This document shows positions 1 through 11,835 of a stretch of DNA of 64,000 nt, in pieces. The stretch is from Brachionus rotundiformis (lineage: Eukaryota > Rotifera > Eurotatoria > Ploima > Brachionidae). The stretch lies in contig JAESIW010000154.1 of the NCBI GenBank assembly GCA_016802295.1, forward strand, positions 1,051,944-1,115,943, in the 5' to 3' direction. Below the pieces are notes generated by a model. The model saw only the letters and a program-made list of their open reading frames with translations, was not told where the DNA came from and did not search any database. The translations under genes were made by a program, and so were the position numbers. Numbering within the stretch: position 1 is the stretch's first letter; each line of letters opens with the position of its first letter.

Positions 1-136
1 TATCCAATAACTAGTTTATGATCTAATATTAGAATAACCTAGATTAACCTATTTTATTAGTATTTATAGTTGATCCTTTTATATTATAAAGATAATAATA
101 AATATTATATAAAACATCATACTTTTTTCCTTAACA

Positions 137-185
137 AATTTTTAGAGTTTTCCTGCACTTTAAAAGCCAAAGTTCTCAGAATTTA
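137..185 (+). repeat. 49-bp direct repeat, copy 1
   Basis: This segment recurs at 482-530 in the same orientation with a single mismatch. The copies enclose about 300 bases of higher-GC sequence. The element type is unknown. Confidence 0.85.
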
Positions 186-481
186 GTGCTTTATAAGTGA
201 CTAAAATTTTGTCTTGATATGTTAAGGATTGAGTTAAAAATTTAACTTTGAAATATCGAAAAAAACGCGTTTTTTGGACATTTTCAAAGTCGAAATTTTC
301 TATGATCCTTTCGAGTGACCACAACCTCCAAGTACTATGTTAAAGAGCATCTTCTAAGCTTGCTTTTGAGTACTCGGGGACCTCGGTAGGCCAAAGGACC
401 ATAGAGATATAAGGTCCTGAACGTGACCATTCATTTAAAATTAATTAAAAATTTTAAATTTCAAAGTGCAATTACTCTGTC

Positions 482-530
482 AATTTTTAGAGTTTTCCTG
501 CACTTTAAAAGCCAAAGTTCTCTGAATTTA
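482..530 (+). repeat. 49-bp direct repeat, copy 2
   Basis: Second copy of the 137-185 segment, one mismatch, same orientation. It could be a short terminal repeat, a solo remnant or a local duplication; no target-site duplication was identified. Confidence 0.85.
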
Positions 531-744
531 TATTTAGTTTATATTATTAAAGTATTTTTTAAAAAATTGTTCTTTTATTATCTTTTTTCTTTTTATTCGT
601 TTAAAATTTTACTTTCAGGGATTTAAATTAAAATAATTTATATAAACATTATATTTTTTTAATAAATTTCATAAAATTTAACACATGAAATTTGAAAAAG
701 TTTTAGAAAAAAAGAATAAGAATTTTCGATTTTGAAATTTATTT

Positions 745-3700
745 TTAATCGAACCGAATTAGATTATCAGGTTTTTGTCTTTCATGGTATGTGCTGGCCA
801 ATTTAAATTGCTCTAGCCACTCTTTTGCCAAATCTATGCTTTCAAATCTGTACTTGTACATATTGCCATTATTAAGGTCATTTAGTTGTATATCAAATTT
901 ATTTATCAAGTCTACATGTCCTTCTTCATCCTGTTTTTCCTCGAATAGGTTCACCACCATCCAACTTGCTATCGGATGCATTTTGCACGGATTCTTCTGA
1001 TAGAATATTTTTCTATTCTGTACTTGACTTTTGAGCACTTCTGTTACATTCAATTCGTCTCCTGACATCACACTTGATCTTCTTCCGTCTTTGCTGAACA
1101 TTAGACTTGTTTTGGCAGGATAGTATATTAGCAGATTTCCCCCTACCAACTGCAACCAGTATGATTTCCATTGACTAAACCTTGGCTTGCGGAAATTTTT
1201 TATCATACATTTTCTTTTAATTGGAGACTCGAACAGAATTATCTGGCTACTACCAACTGTACACTGTATAGAGCTTGTCTCGCTCGAATCAAGCTGATCC
1301 AGCATCAAGTCCAAGTTTCGACCTGTACGCTCGGTGTTCTTCACCGGCGTTAGCTCGTTTATGTACGACTCGTCGAGACTGGGCTCGATCGAGTCGTCGT
1401 CTTCGTCCAAGTCGGCCGTAGAGCTCGAGTAGCAGCTGAACTTGTTTCTTAGACTCGGCTTCGAACTTAAACTTGACTGGTGCCTGTGTTTGAGCAGCTC
1501 TTTGAGCAAATTTGTCGGCGGATCGGTCAATTTTACATTGTTGAGTATTTTTTTCTGGTCCTCTTTGGACAAATCGTTCAATTCATTGAGGCTAATGATT
1601 ATATTTTCGTTTTGAGCGACTAGACTGTCATCTAAGGGATTTAGATGCTTATTTACATTGATCACTGGTTTTATGTCAAAGGAGTTCTTTGACGGCGATG
1701 AGGTAGACAATGGACTGGTTTTGTCAGCGCTTGCCAACTCGGGCTCGGGCTCAAGCTCCAGCGAGTCTCTGTAATTTTCGTCCTCTTTGAATTTTTGTAA
1801 TTCTTCTATGTACAAAAATGAGTTTAGATAATTTTGAACATATTTTATCTCGCTGATGTAAATGGTGCCGTCTGAGTTTATCAGACCAGCTGCATACGCT
1901 TTGCCATGATGTAGAGCGCATTGGCAGTTGGGTGTCAGACAAGTGTCCGTGTTGGCCGAGTCTAGATCGCACAGACACGTTATTGAGGTCAGATCTTGGT
2001 AGTTGGACTGCTGGTATTCGCTGATTAGGCGGCAAATGTTGTTCATTTGGTTGCGGCGTTGCGGATTGTCGAACGAGTTGTGCGGATGAGCAATGTCTAT
2101 GTGGATGAGATCGGTGAGAAATAGGCCCAGAAAGGGGATGCAAGGCAGCTTGCAGTTCATGTGCATGTCGCGAATTTTTCGCTTGTTGTCGCTGGTGTCG
2201 AACATGAGATCGGCGAGGCGCTCAAAAGTGGCCTGATCGCGCTTGGATATATGCGACCAGGTCTTTTTTAGGCGGTAAATGGGCGCCGACTTAAGGGCCA
2301 CTATAATCGCCATAAGTGAATTAAACGAGTGCAGCTCGTTAAGTCGCTTGCATATTTTTACAAAATGGGTCAGCATTTTGGCCCGCTTCTCGATCCGCTT
2401 GCAGTTAAGGATCTCTTTTTGGCACCAAAATGTTGTCTAAGAAAAAAAAATATCTATTATTATGAACTTTAATTAGCAAAAATATCATTTGATTATAGAA
2501 TAATAGGCCGACTAAAGCTCTTAGTTTAGGACAGAGAATTTTATTGAATAAATATCTATTAAAAAAAGATTTTATTATTTGATTCTTTAATAAAATACTT
2601 AAACAAAAATTAATTAAATTATCAGAATGGACAGGACTAGACATCATTTTTTTGTAATTAAAAAATTTAATTTTTTATTTTACTCCAGAAAGTAAAGTTT
2701 AATTGAAATCAGTAATTTTTTTAGTAAAAAATTTATGTTCAATAATTTTTTGAATATATCAGTTCGGTTATGGACAAATAAGAATAGATCAGGAAATATA
2801 TTTTATTTCCTATTTGAAAAGACAGATAAACTAATAAAAACTTTTAAGCTTTAAATATTCAATTTATTAACATTTTTATTTCAATAATTTAATAATTAAA
2901 CATTTAAATAGTCACTTTTTTAGAATAAAATAATGAGCATGTATTTTTAAACTAATTTAAAAAATAATTAAGAGCTCATTTATAAAAATAGAATAGCATA
3001 TCAAACTACAAACCTAGTCATTTTTTTAACAATAATTTAAATCAAATTTTTATATTGGTTTGAAGATCCTGAGAAAGTCGAAAGGGGTTTGGGTATTTCC
3101 ATACAGAGTGATTTAAAATGGGATACACAAGTCAAAAATGCTACATCTAAAGCTAATAGAATTTTGGGTTTCACTGAACAAGAATTTAAGTATACTTGTA
3201 GTCAGTCTATTAATTTATGGCATTGTTCAGTGATTAGACCACACCTGGAAATGTTCTTATTTAGAAATCATCAACAACGCTTGTTAAGGCTAGATTTAAC
3301 TAACATAAGTTCAAGAGGACTAAGAGGTGATCTAATTCGGATGTACACATTGGTGAACAATTTTGAACATAAAGAATTGTATTTTTTATAAATAGAGTTG
3401 CGAATGAATGGAATTAGCTTTCAGGAGATGAAATAAACGCAAAGAATCTTAAAAGTGTCAAAGTGAAGCTTGATGGATGAGTGGCGAAACAAATAGAAGC
3501 GACTGCTGCAGATAACCTCAAGGCTCAAGTTTAGACTACTACTACTAAATTATTTAGGAAATGTATTAAGATTATAATTTTATTCTTATAAGCTGTCCGA
3601 CAAATAATTGACATTCTATCAAAACTAAACAAAAAATTTTGAGCTATGACTTAAATTGGATTGTTTATGCAACTTATTTAACTTTGTTTTTAATCAAAGC

Positions 3701-4435
3701 CTAACATAAATTACTTTTTACTTGAATTAATTATTCCAAAGTTTCAATTTTTGCCAAATTGGTACAAGTAGGATATATTTTAGAAGCCTTTTATACCTTG
3801 ACCTAGATTGTTTACCATTTTGCTCATGATTTTAAGTCAATCAAATAAATTAAAGTCTTAGTTTATAAATTTTCCAAATGTTTGATTGTTTATTTGTTTT
3901 AATCTTTTGGAAAAAAATTGCCAGAGTATATTTAAACTTTTGTATTAACATAAAAATGATGTTTAATGTTTAAATCACGTGATCTCTGTTTATAAAAGCA
4001 AATTCTTACTTGATTAAACCGTCTGGTAAATTGGACAATGTTGGGAGCTTTGATTAGCTTTTCCCGCGACATCCACTTGCAAGATATGAGTTCGTCGGGC
4101 TCTATGGCCTTGAACAGAGGCAAATCAATCAGTGTCAGTTGTCCCTAGAAGCAGAAAAAGATAATTAAGAGATAGGAAAGGATTTCAAAATGTTTGCTCA
4201 AGCGTACAGCAATATCGTCAGGGTCAACTTTGAGTATGTCGAAGACCACATCGTCAAATGCTTTGTTCGCATCGTTTAGTTGTGTACAGGGTGCCGAGGA
4301 AGCGGGTAGCTCTATGTGTGGTTGTTCATCCGAGTTTGGATTGGACATTATGGCTATACTTGGCAAATTATAATTAAAATTTAAACAAGTCAAGTAATTG
4401 TTGTTTATTGATTGTATTTCGTTTGATTGATTCAT
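745..4435 (-). CDS. RALGPS: RalGPS-type guanine nucleotide exchange factor (RasGEF + PH)
   Basis: Predicted to activate Ral-type small GTPases at membranes. Exons on the minus strand: 4435-4208, 4144-4010 and 2436-745, with GT/AG borders and phases summing to 684 residues. The RasGEF domain spans roughly residues 60-345; exon 2 carries the family stretch around PDELISCKW and FTRRFNQ, and exon 3 continues with TTFWCQKEI, NQMNNI and YIEELQKF. A Ser/Pro-rich linker follows, then a C-terminal PH domain at about 525-670. The order matches RALGPS1/2, which lack the N-terminal REM domain of other RasGEFs. Odd features are a Cys-rich insertion of about 48 residues inside the GEF domain (residues ~270-317) and a LINE fossil in the large intron. 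The start is the first ATG of exon 1; an upstream non-coding exon cannot be excluded. Confidence 0.93.
3065..3540 (+). mobile_element. Degenerate CR1/L2-like LINE reverse transcriptase 3' fragment
   Basis: A 100-residue open frame (3089-3391) and its broken continuation resemble the C-terminal end of a non-LTR reverse transcriptase: LGISIQSDLKW, KANRILGF, VIRPHLE, RGDLIRMYTLV, then after a stop a stretch like NRVANEWN. The part between RPHLE and RGDLI is shorter than usual, suggesting an internal deletion. The fragment is antisense inside the long intron of the RalGPS gene and is clearly inactive. The clade is assigned from motif memory only. Confidence 0.75.
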
Positions 4436-7400
4436 TTAAAATGGACAAATGTGCGGACTATTCGTTCAAGTATCATGGAACATTGTTGCCAAAAGGCTTC
4501 TTGTATTCTAATCTGACTCAGTCCTCAAAATTAGATCATTTAATCTAAAAGATAACAAAAAAAATTTCACTACAAATCTCTGTTCAAAAATTTCTCTTTT
4601 TTTTCTTGTTTAATAATTATTATTATTAACTATTAAAATGTTAAGTAGAGAAGCGATCATAGGAAATATTATGCTAATTTATGTGTATTTTGCTCTATTC
4701 TAAATCCGTATCTTTATTCGAGATGGACTTGGAAATTATTAGCATAATTTATGTCCATGGCATCAGTACTTTGGCTCGCCAAGCGGGACAAGTCCGCCAA
4801 TTTGTCTTTCGAAAAATTCTCTACACTTAAAATTATAAACAATTTTTTCAACATTTTTTTAAACTGAAATCCGCTCTTTGAATAACTTAATAAGCCAAAA
4901 TAACTTTGTTTTTTGACAACGTGTATTATTTAATAGTTGTTTTACCTATTCCTGATGTTGCTATTTTTCACTTAAACTATTTATAATAGATAAAAATACT
5001 TTTCGCTGTTTTGCCTTTTATAAATATGAATAATGTACAAAAATTAAGCAAAAAATAGATAAAAAAGTAAAATAATTTCTAAATTTTTGCTTATTAGATT
5101 TTTTTAAACAATATAAAAATATTTTATTAATTAAATGTTTAATATAAAAATAACTAGATTTAAAAAAATCATAATCATTCCAAATTTCATACATTGATAA
5201 AAATTCAAAAATTAAAATTGAAACTACTTATCTACAAAGATAACTCAGCACAAAAATTATTTTATTTTATCAAGGTATCAGAATTTAATACTTGATTTTG
5301 GATTTGTCCACATTTTCTCTTTTAACCAGAGAATCTTTAAGTTCTCTTACAAATCTGGTAACAATCTAAACTATAATATTTGATAACAGATTATATTTCA
5401 CTTGGGTATAAATGATCTCGAATTAATTTACACTTAATTAAAATAATTAAATAATCATTAGCCATAATTTTTGGTCTTAATTATTTCAATATTTTCATGT
5501 AATGAATTAAATAATGTTGTGTAATTTAGGTTTTAAATTAGATAAATGTGAGTCAGGACAAAGATAGCCTTTACATTGAAGAACGGCAAACTTATGTTAA
5601 CTACAAAGCCATCAGAATCTAAATCAACAAACAAAATTTGCTTAACTGACTATTAATACAATTTGAACTGGTACAATTAGCTTCATATTAATAAAATTTT
5701 AAAAAAAAATACTTAAATTTAAAAGTCAATAGATAAAAAGCACCAAATAAATACCTCTTATAAGCAAATATTTGGTCTATTTATTCTTTGAATAATCTAA
5801 ATGTTAAAAATTTACCTTAATGTAATAAATTTATTTATCAAAAAAAGACAAATTGATAGGAAATTATTTAATTCTTTTCGAATTAAGACTTTTTTATGTA
5901 TAGACCAAGTATTTATTGACACACAATAAAATAATTTAACTTTTATTCAAAGCTAGCATAAAAAATTTGATATTTGGAAACGTGAGCTTAAAAGGTTTTG
6001 GCACATGTTCCGACTAAGCATTGTTTATTTATTCAAGCAAATAGATAAGATGCTTGAATATTTTCTAGGTCAGCAATTAGCTCCATATATTTGTTTTTAT
6101 CTTCGTTTACGATTTAGTGGTCAAAATTTGGTTTTGACAGATATAAAAGCCTAATTTTTATCTTTAATTTGTTAATTTTTCTTTATCGCCTATCTTATCT
6201 ATTTTACTTTTGGTTTTGTTAAACATTTTTTTGCGATTTTATCTTAAACAGCTAAATTGGATTCCATTTAACACAATTTAATCCGCTATCTTCAAACAAG
6301 CTCATTCTTTCCAGGACAAAAAATTAACCTCTTAAATAATCTTCTTAACAATATATTAATTAATTTAAATTCCATTTTCCAGACTTAATATCTACTTGAT
6401 TATTAATTATTAATTTTTTTTAAATATTTCATTAATTAAAAACAAATTATCTAGATAATAATTATTTTTTTTATGAGCAAGTTTTCTTTTTTTAGAAAAA
6501 GTTGTTTTTTCCCTTACTTTACTTTATGACGTCAATACTAACAATTAAAATATCGAGGCGCCTAAATTTTTGAATAAATTAGCTTCGTTTTTTTAGAACT
6601 TCTTCGTGGTCCATAACAAATTATTAGTAAATTATTTTCTAATTACAATTTTAACTTAATATTTTGATCTTTTATGTACACACTTTTTTCCATCAATAAA
6701 CTTTTCCGTGAATAGTAAATCTAGGTTTAAGGAATCATTTTTGAAAAAATGCACTCATAAGTCTGTGTACATATTTTATTAATTAGGTTTTGTTTATTTT
6801 TTCTAAATTTGAAAATTTGAGAATTTATCAATTAAGGCTCAATCGAGAAATAAAATGATTATTATGAATCTAAACTTTATACTTAAATTATCATATTACA
6901 ATTTATATTTTTAAACATAGATGAAATATTTTACAAATAAATAATTTTTCTGATAAAATTTTTTAATGTTTTTTTATCTAGTTTAAATTTTATTTAGTTT
7001 TTTTCTAATTGCATATTTTTATCCTGGGAGAAAATTCACATTTTACGCAACAATTTTAATTTAATACAAAATAAATATTTAAATTAAACATCTGTTTTGA
7101 AAATTGTGCAAACATTTTTTTAATTAATATCTAAGTTCTTTAACAACTATGTTAAATTTAATGTAATTTTACTTATTCATAAATATCTTCTCATTGAATA
7201 TTAAACAAACAATTTCTTAAAAAAATCCATAAATTTAAAAGTAAATAAGTTTTTTAGTTAAAAAAAAATATTTACTTAAACATATTAAATTTTTATATTT
7301 AAAAGTTAAACAGTCAGAACTTATTAAATTAAAACATCTAGTTTCATTGCTAAAATTTTTTTTTTAAATTAAGTTAAAAGTTATTCCTAAAAAACGCGTT

Positions 7401-10394
7401 ATACACTTTTATCTTTTTTTTTAAAAATGTATCTAGAAATTTTAAGTGGATAATGGATTTCCAACGTGGGTTTTCAGTACGAAAGAAAAATATTTCAATA
7501 AATTAAAATATAATGACACTTATAGAACTAATGTAGCGTTTAATGTAGAATGATAAATTTTAGAAGATAATTTTCTTTTTTTGTTTTCTATGATAAAATG
7601 ATAAATTGAATTCAATAATACTTACTTAAGTAAATTTAAATTGTCTAAATAATAATTTATTCCATTATTTAAAATTCCAAATGTTTCAGATACAAGAAAC
7701 TTGTATTGAATATTCAAACTAAGAATAAAAAACTCTTAATTTTTATGTATTATTTTAATAAATCATTTGACACAATAGATAGATAAAAAAATATCTATTC
7801 AAAAATTCAAAAAACTAAAGTGACCAAATTACCATTCATTAACCATTTTAACTACCAAAAAAAAGTAAAACATCTTCTCCAATTAATCAATTCTTAATCA
7901 AAATATTTAAAAAAATAAACTGATAGTTTATTAATTAATTATAAACTACTTATATTTATCTAAATGATTTTTTTGCTTACAATTGTGAAAAAGTAAACAA
8001 ATATAATATTTTTTGTAGAGCTTTTAATAAATCTCCAGGCATCGGTAGTTTATTTTTCAACAATCTATTCTTAATTTACCACCATTTAAAAAAAGCTCAA
8101 TTCTTTTTTGATTATCATTTCTATTAAATTAAAAAGATATACTGGAAATGTTCTACTCAAATTCAAGATCAGTTGATTAAAAAAAAATAAACAATTGAGA
8201 ATATAAATGGCTTTTTATCTCATATAAATGATTTTTTAAAAATTAAAAAAAACTGATATAAATTAATTTCTGCATTTGAAAAAATACTGATCTATTTTTC
8301 AAATCTTTAAAAAATATTTAGAATAATATTAACAGTTTTAACATTTTATGTCTTATTTTTACCCAATATTCAAATCAACTTTTATCTACTCAAATATTCA
8401 TTAATTACCATACACTTTAAGTTTAAATTTCAATTGTTAAATAACCTTTCCAGTGTTCATGTTATTTTAAATAAAATAAAAAATAAAAAACCTTTCCTAA
8501 TAATCACTTAAAAGAAAATGATAAATTTTAAAAAGATTTTTTTAATTAAAAACTTAAGGTCATTGAAATCTCAATCTTGATTCGGAAAATAAATTAAGTT
8601 TAAAATTTAGGTATAGCTCTAATTATGCGAATTACATAATTAAAATTTATTTTCTTTTTGAATTTTTTAAAACGTTTGAGTGAATATGGGTCCTTAGATA
8701 AAAATATTCATTACTCAAAAAACTAATTATTAAAAACTGAAACAACAAAGATTCGGCTTCTTTGAAAAAAAAACGATAATTCTGATTATTAGATTTTTTT
8801 ACTTAATAAAAATTGGATACCTCACAATTTAAAATTTGAATAAGCCTTATGCATATATTTAAACTTATATACTTTTTATATGACCAAATAATTTCAGGTT
8901 TCGAAAGCAAATTAAAAATGATATTACTTAAGGTATAAGTTTTCTCTGATTGCTTAATCTAAATCCTTAGAATGATATTCTTAATCAGTACAAAACATTA
9001 GCGAGGAAATTAAGTGAATTTAACAAATTTTTTAAAAAAACTTTTATTTAAATATTTCAAATGGCGTTTTTTTCTTTGGTTGAGAAATTTTGGAAAATAT
9101 TTCTATTTGCGTTTTAACTTTGGAATTTGACTGTATGTAGGAGGCAAACAAGTAATCAAAAAAAATTATTTTAATTTTAAAATGGTAAAATGGAAAATTT
9201 TATTCAAAATTATCAAGATACGAAATTTGGTAAAAATATTTCATCTATTCTAAAAAAGATAATGTATAATTGTTAAATTCTACCTTTTTTTTACTTTATT
9301 TTAATTTGATTATTTTAACTATATTTTAATACAAATAATTTAATTTTACATGCTAACTTACTCTCATTAAATAAAGAAAATTATTATATAATTTATTTTA
9401 CAAACTAGATCAATTTAATTAGCATTAACTTTAACTAAGAATTGATCTAACTTTTAAGACATAATTAAATTAAAAACATCAATTAATTTAGTTATTAGAT
9501 TTGAATATTGTCAATAAATAAAAAAAATTTGAAAAATTTATATTTTTATTTTTGATTTTTTCTTCATCTAAGTGTTTGTGAAATTTATCTGTTATTTATT
9601 TAATTTATTTTAAGAATTTTAATAATGATCATTTAAATAGATTTTTAAAATAAAAAAGAAAAATTTGTTCATTTTGTATTGGTATTTTTATTATTTTTAT
9701 TTATCCAAAAATAATTTTGAACTTAAAATGGTTATTTTCTAAGAAACTTTAATTTATTATTGTGTATTATAATGAATTTTGAAATTTCAACTCCTGTCTA
9801 TTTTTCAAATACACTGAGGATTTAATTTTTATTCTCCTTTTATCCTTTTATTTATCTAGTTTGATGTATCTTAAAATTTAAAACCATCTTGATCTAAATT
9901 TATAATCTTTTAATTAAAAATTATTTGAAAATGACAAATGGGAGGTATTGCCAAAAATTAAGGTCTAGCTTTATTTAAAAGAAATAGAGGATTTTTTTAA
10001 AATGATATATTTAACATAAACAAATTAATAATATATATAATGATTTAATAAAATAAATGACAGTGTCAATAACGTGTTAAAAAAGATATTCTAAAGTTCA
10101 TTTTAGATCAATTAGTTTTAGTTCATGAGCTATTATTGTATAAAATTATTCAAAACGGAACTAATATTTCAAAATATTAATTTTGATTAGATGAATTAAA
10201 ATTTAATTAACGAGAAAACGCCTTTTCAAAATCAAACGAACCAAAAAATCATAATATTAAAGCTCTTTTTAATTATATGAAAAAAAATTTATTAAAGAAA
10301 ATAATTAATCTAATAAGGATCAGAATTAATGAATTCCATTTTTACTTAATTAAAAAATCCTTTAATTTTTTTTTCTCAATAATTTGTCTTCAAA
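4436..10394. other. Six-kilobase AT-rich stretch with no recognised gene
   Basis: Both strands were scanned for open frames, splice-flanked exons and RNA genes; nothing convincing was found. The sequence is mostly A/T homopolymer runs. It may hold introns, untranslated exons or distal regulation of the GPCR at 10395, but nothing shows this directly. Confidence 0.5.
6527..6534. promoter_or_regulatory. Isolated palindromic CRE-like octamer
   Basis: A perfect TGACGTCA palindrome lies in otherwise featureless AT-rich DNA. It matches the consensus bound by CREB/ATF bZIP factors. A single octamer 3.9 kb from the nearest downstream gene is weak evidence and may be chance. Confidence 0.2.
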
Positions 10395-11630
10395 ATGAGC
10401 TACATGTACGGTGGTATTTTTAAACCAAGAGCAACAAGTTTGTTTCAAACCACAACCAGTTCAAGTATCAAAACAGACTATTTTTTATATTCCAATTTTT
10501 CCGAAGAACCAACGCCACAAATAGAAAAATTTTATATAATATCAAAATGGTCTAATGTGGTATTTATGAGTATAATAGCTCTAATTGGTCTTTATGGTAA
10601 TACCATGTCCATTTTTATCTTCTCAAGCAAATCATTTAACAAAAATTCAAGCAAATCTTTGCAAACGTATTTGCTTATTTTATCACTAAGTGATTTATTT
10701 GTTATCATCTTACACTACATTGACTTTACTTTTCGGTCCTGGATAAACCTTACTGGCATGTACTCATCAAAGTTTAACTTTGTTGACAAAATTAAATTCT
10801 TTTGCAAGACAATACCATATTTTCGTAATGTTTTCCGGACCGTGTCTGTCTACACACTACTTCTAATGACAATTCAAAGACTCTTTGTTCTTTATTTTCC
10901 ACTGGCAAGAAAGAAATGGTTTTCAATTTATTTTAATCGATGTTTACTCAAATGGTTATTTATAATTTCATTATGTATCAATTTAAATACCTTGTTTGTG
11001 AATGACTTGACCGAGCATCATACCAATCAAGAGCTTCACTGTTCCATAAAGAAAAGATACCTTGAATTTCAATTGACAATGGATATCTTGTTCGCTATTC
11101 TTACCATTCTTATTCCTTGTGTTCTAATATCCGCAATAACAGTGGTATTATATTTCAAAATAAAGGATTCCTTGAACACTAGAAAAATGGATGAGTTGAG
11201 TGTGCCTGAGAGAGCCAGTCATGAATTTTCCATATCCAGATGTGAAACCAGTCTGGAGTATAGACATTCAGCTACGGTGATGATAAATGTTAAGAGAAAA
11301 AAATACTCAATTAGTTCAGTTAAGACAACATATATGCTGGTTGTTTTATCAAAATGGTATATTATGCTTCATTTGCCATATTTTATTTGCTGGCTTTTGC
11401 TTTACTTACACATCAACAAATCTATTCATGAATCAAAAAATCCTATCTTATTTTCTCTAGATGCAGTAGATAAAAAATATTTCTTAAAATCTTTATCAAA
11501 TTTTTTCGAGGTGTTGTTTTTATTTAATTATTCGATTAATTTTTTAATTTATCTCTTAATAGGACCTTTATTTAGACGAAAGTATTCAGAAAAAATTTCA
11601 TCAGTCAAAAAATTTTTTAGTTATTCATGA
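10395..11630 (+). CDS. Rhodopsin-family peptide-type GPCR, copy 1
   Basis: Predicted seven-helix plasma-membrane receptor of 411 residues, encoded in one exon. Visible landmarks: TM1 with N69 in GLYGN, TM2 with D100 in LSLSD, the disulphide pair C137 (start of TM3) and C216 (second extracellular loop), P241 in TM5, C332-W333 in TM6, and TM7 with NYSINFLIY in place of NPxxY. The TM3 end reads IQR rather than D/ERY. The N-x-F-x-x-Y style TM7 and overall pattern recall invertebrate FMRFamide/neuropeptide receptors, but the ligand cannot be called. N-linked glycosylation sites occur at N34 and N118. It is paralogous to the receptor at 17840-19189, from which it differs by a much shorter third intracellular loop. 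Confidence 0.88.
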   Translation: MSYMYGGIFKPRATSLFQTTTSSSIKTDYFLYSNFSEEPTPQIEKFYIISKWSNVVFMSIIALIGLYGNTMSIFIFSSKSFNKNSSKSLQTYLLILSLSDLFVIILHYIDFTFRSWINLTGMYSSKFNFVDKIKFFCKTIPYFRNVFRTVSVYTLLLMTIQRLFVLYFPLARKKWFSIYFNRCLLKWLFIISLCINLNTLFVNDLTEHHTNQELHCSIKKRYLEFQLTMDILFAILTILIPCVLISAITVVLYFKIKDSLNTRKMDELSVPERASHEFSISRCETSLEYRHSATVMINVKRKKYSISSVKTTYMLVVLSKWYIMLHLPYFICWLLLYLHINKSIHESKNPILFSLDAVDKKYFLKSLSNFFEVLFLFNYSINFLIYLLIGPLFRRKYSEKISSVKKFFSYS

Positions 11631-11835
11631 ATTTTAACTAAATATTTATTTATTTTTCAATTGTCTGTACTCTTATCTATTTTATTTATTTAAATTATAA
11701 AGTTTCAAATACCAAACTTATATTTTAATATTATCTAATTAATGACTTAACAAAAATAAATATTAATTTTTATTATTATCATTTATTCAATAAATTAAAT
11801 TGGTTCATTCAAAATAGTTTAGTAGATGAAATAAA

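Larger units (their letters stand above)
1..744. other. Intergenic DNA downstream of the RalGPS gene
   Basis: No coding exon was recognised. Positions about 290-425 are clearly less AT-rich than their surroundings and sit between two near-identical 49-base direct repeats, so this may be part of an unidentified repeat element. The rest is AT-rich. Confidence 0.5.

Noticed and set aside
1751..2143. A 130-residue minus-strand open frame inside RalGPS exon 3
   Set aside because: It is an out-of-frame shadow of the conserved RasGEF coding sequence.
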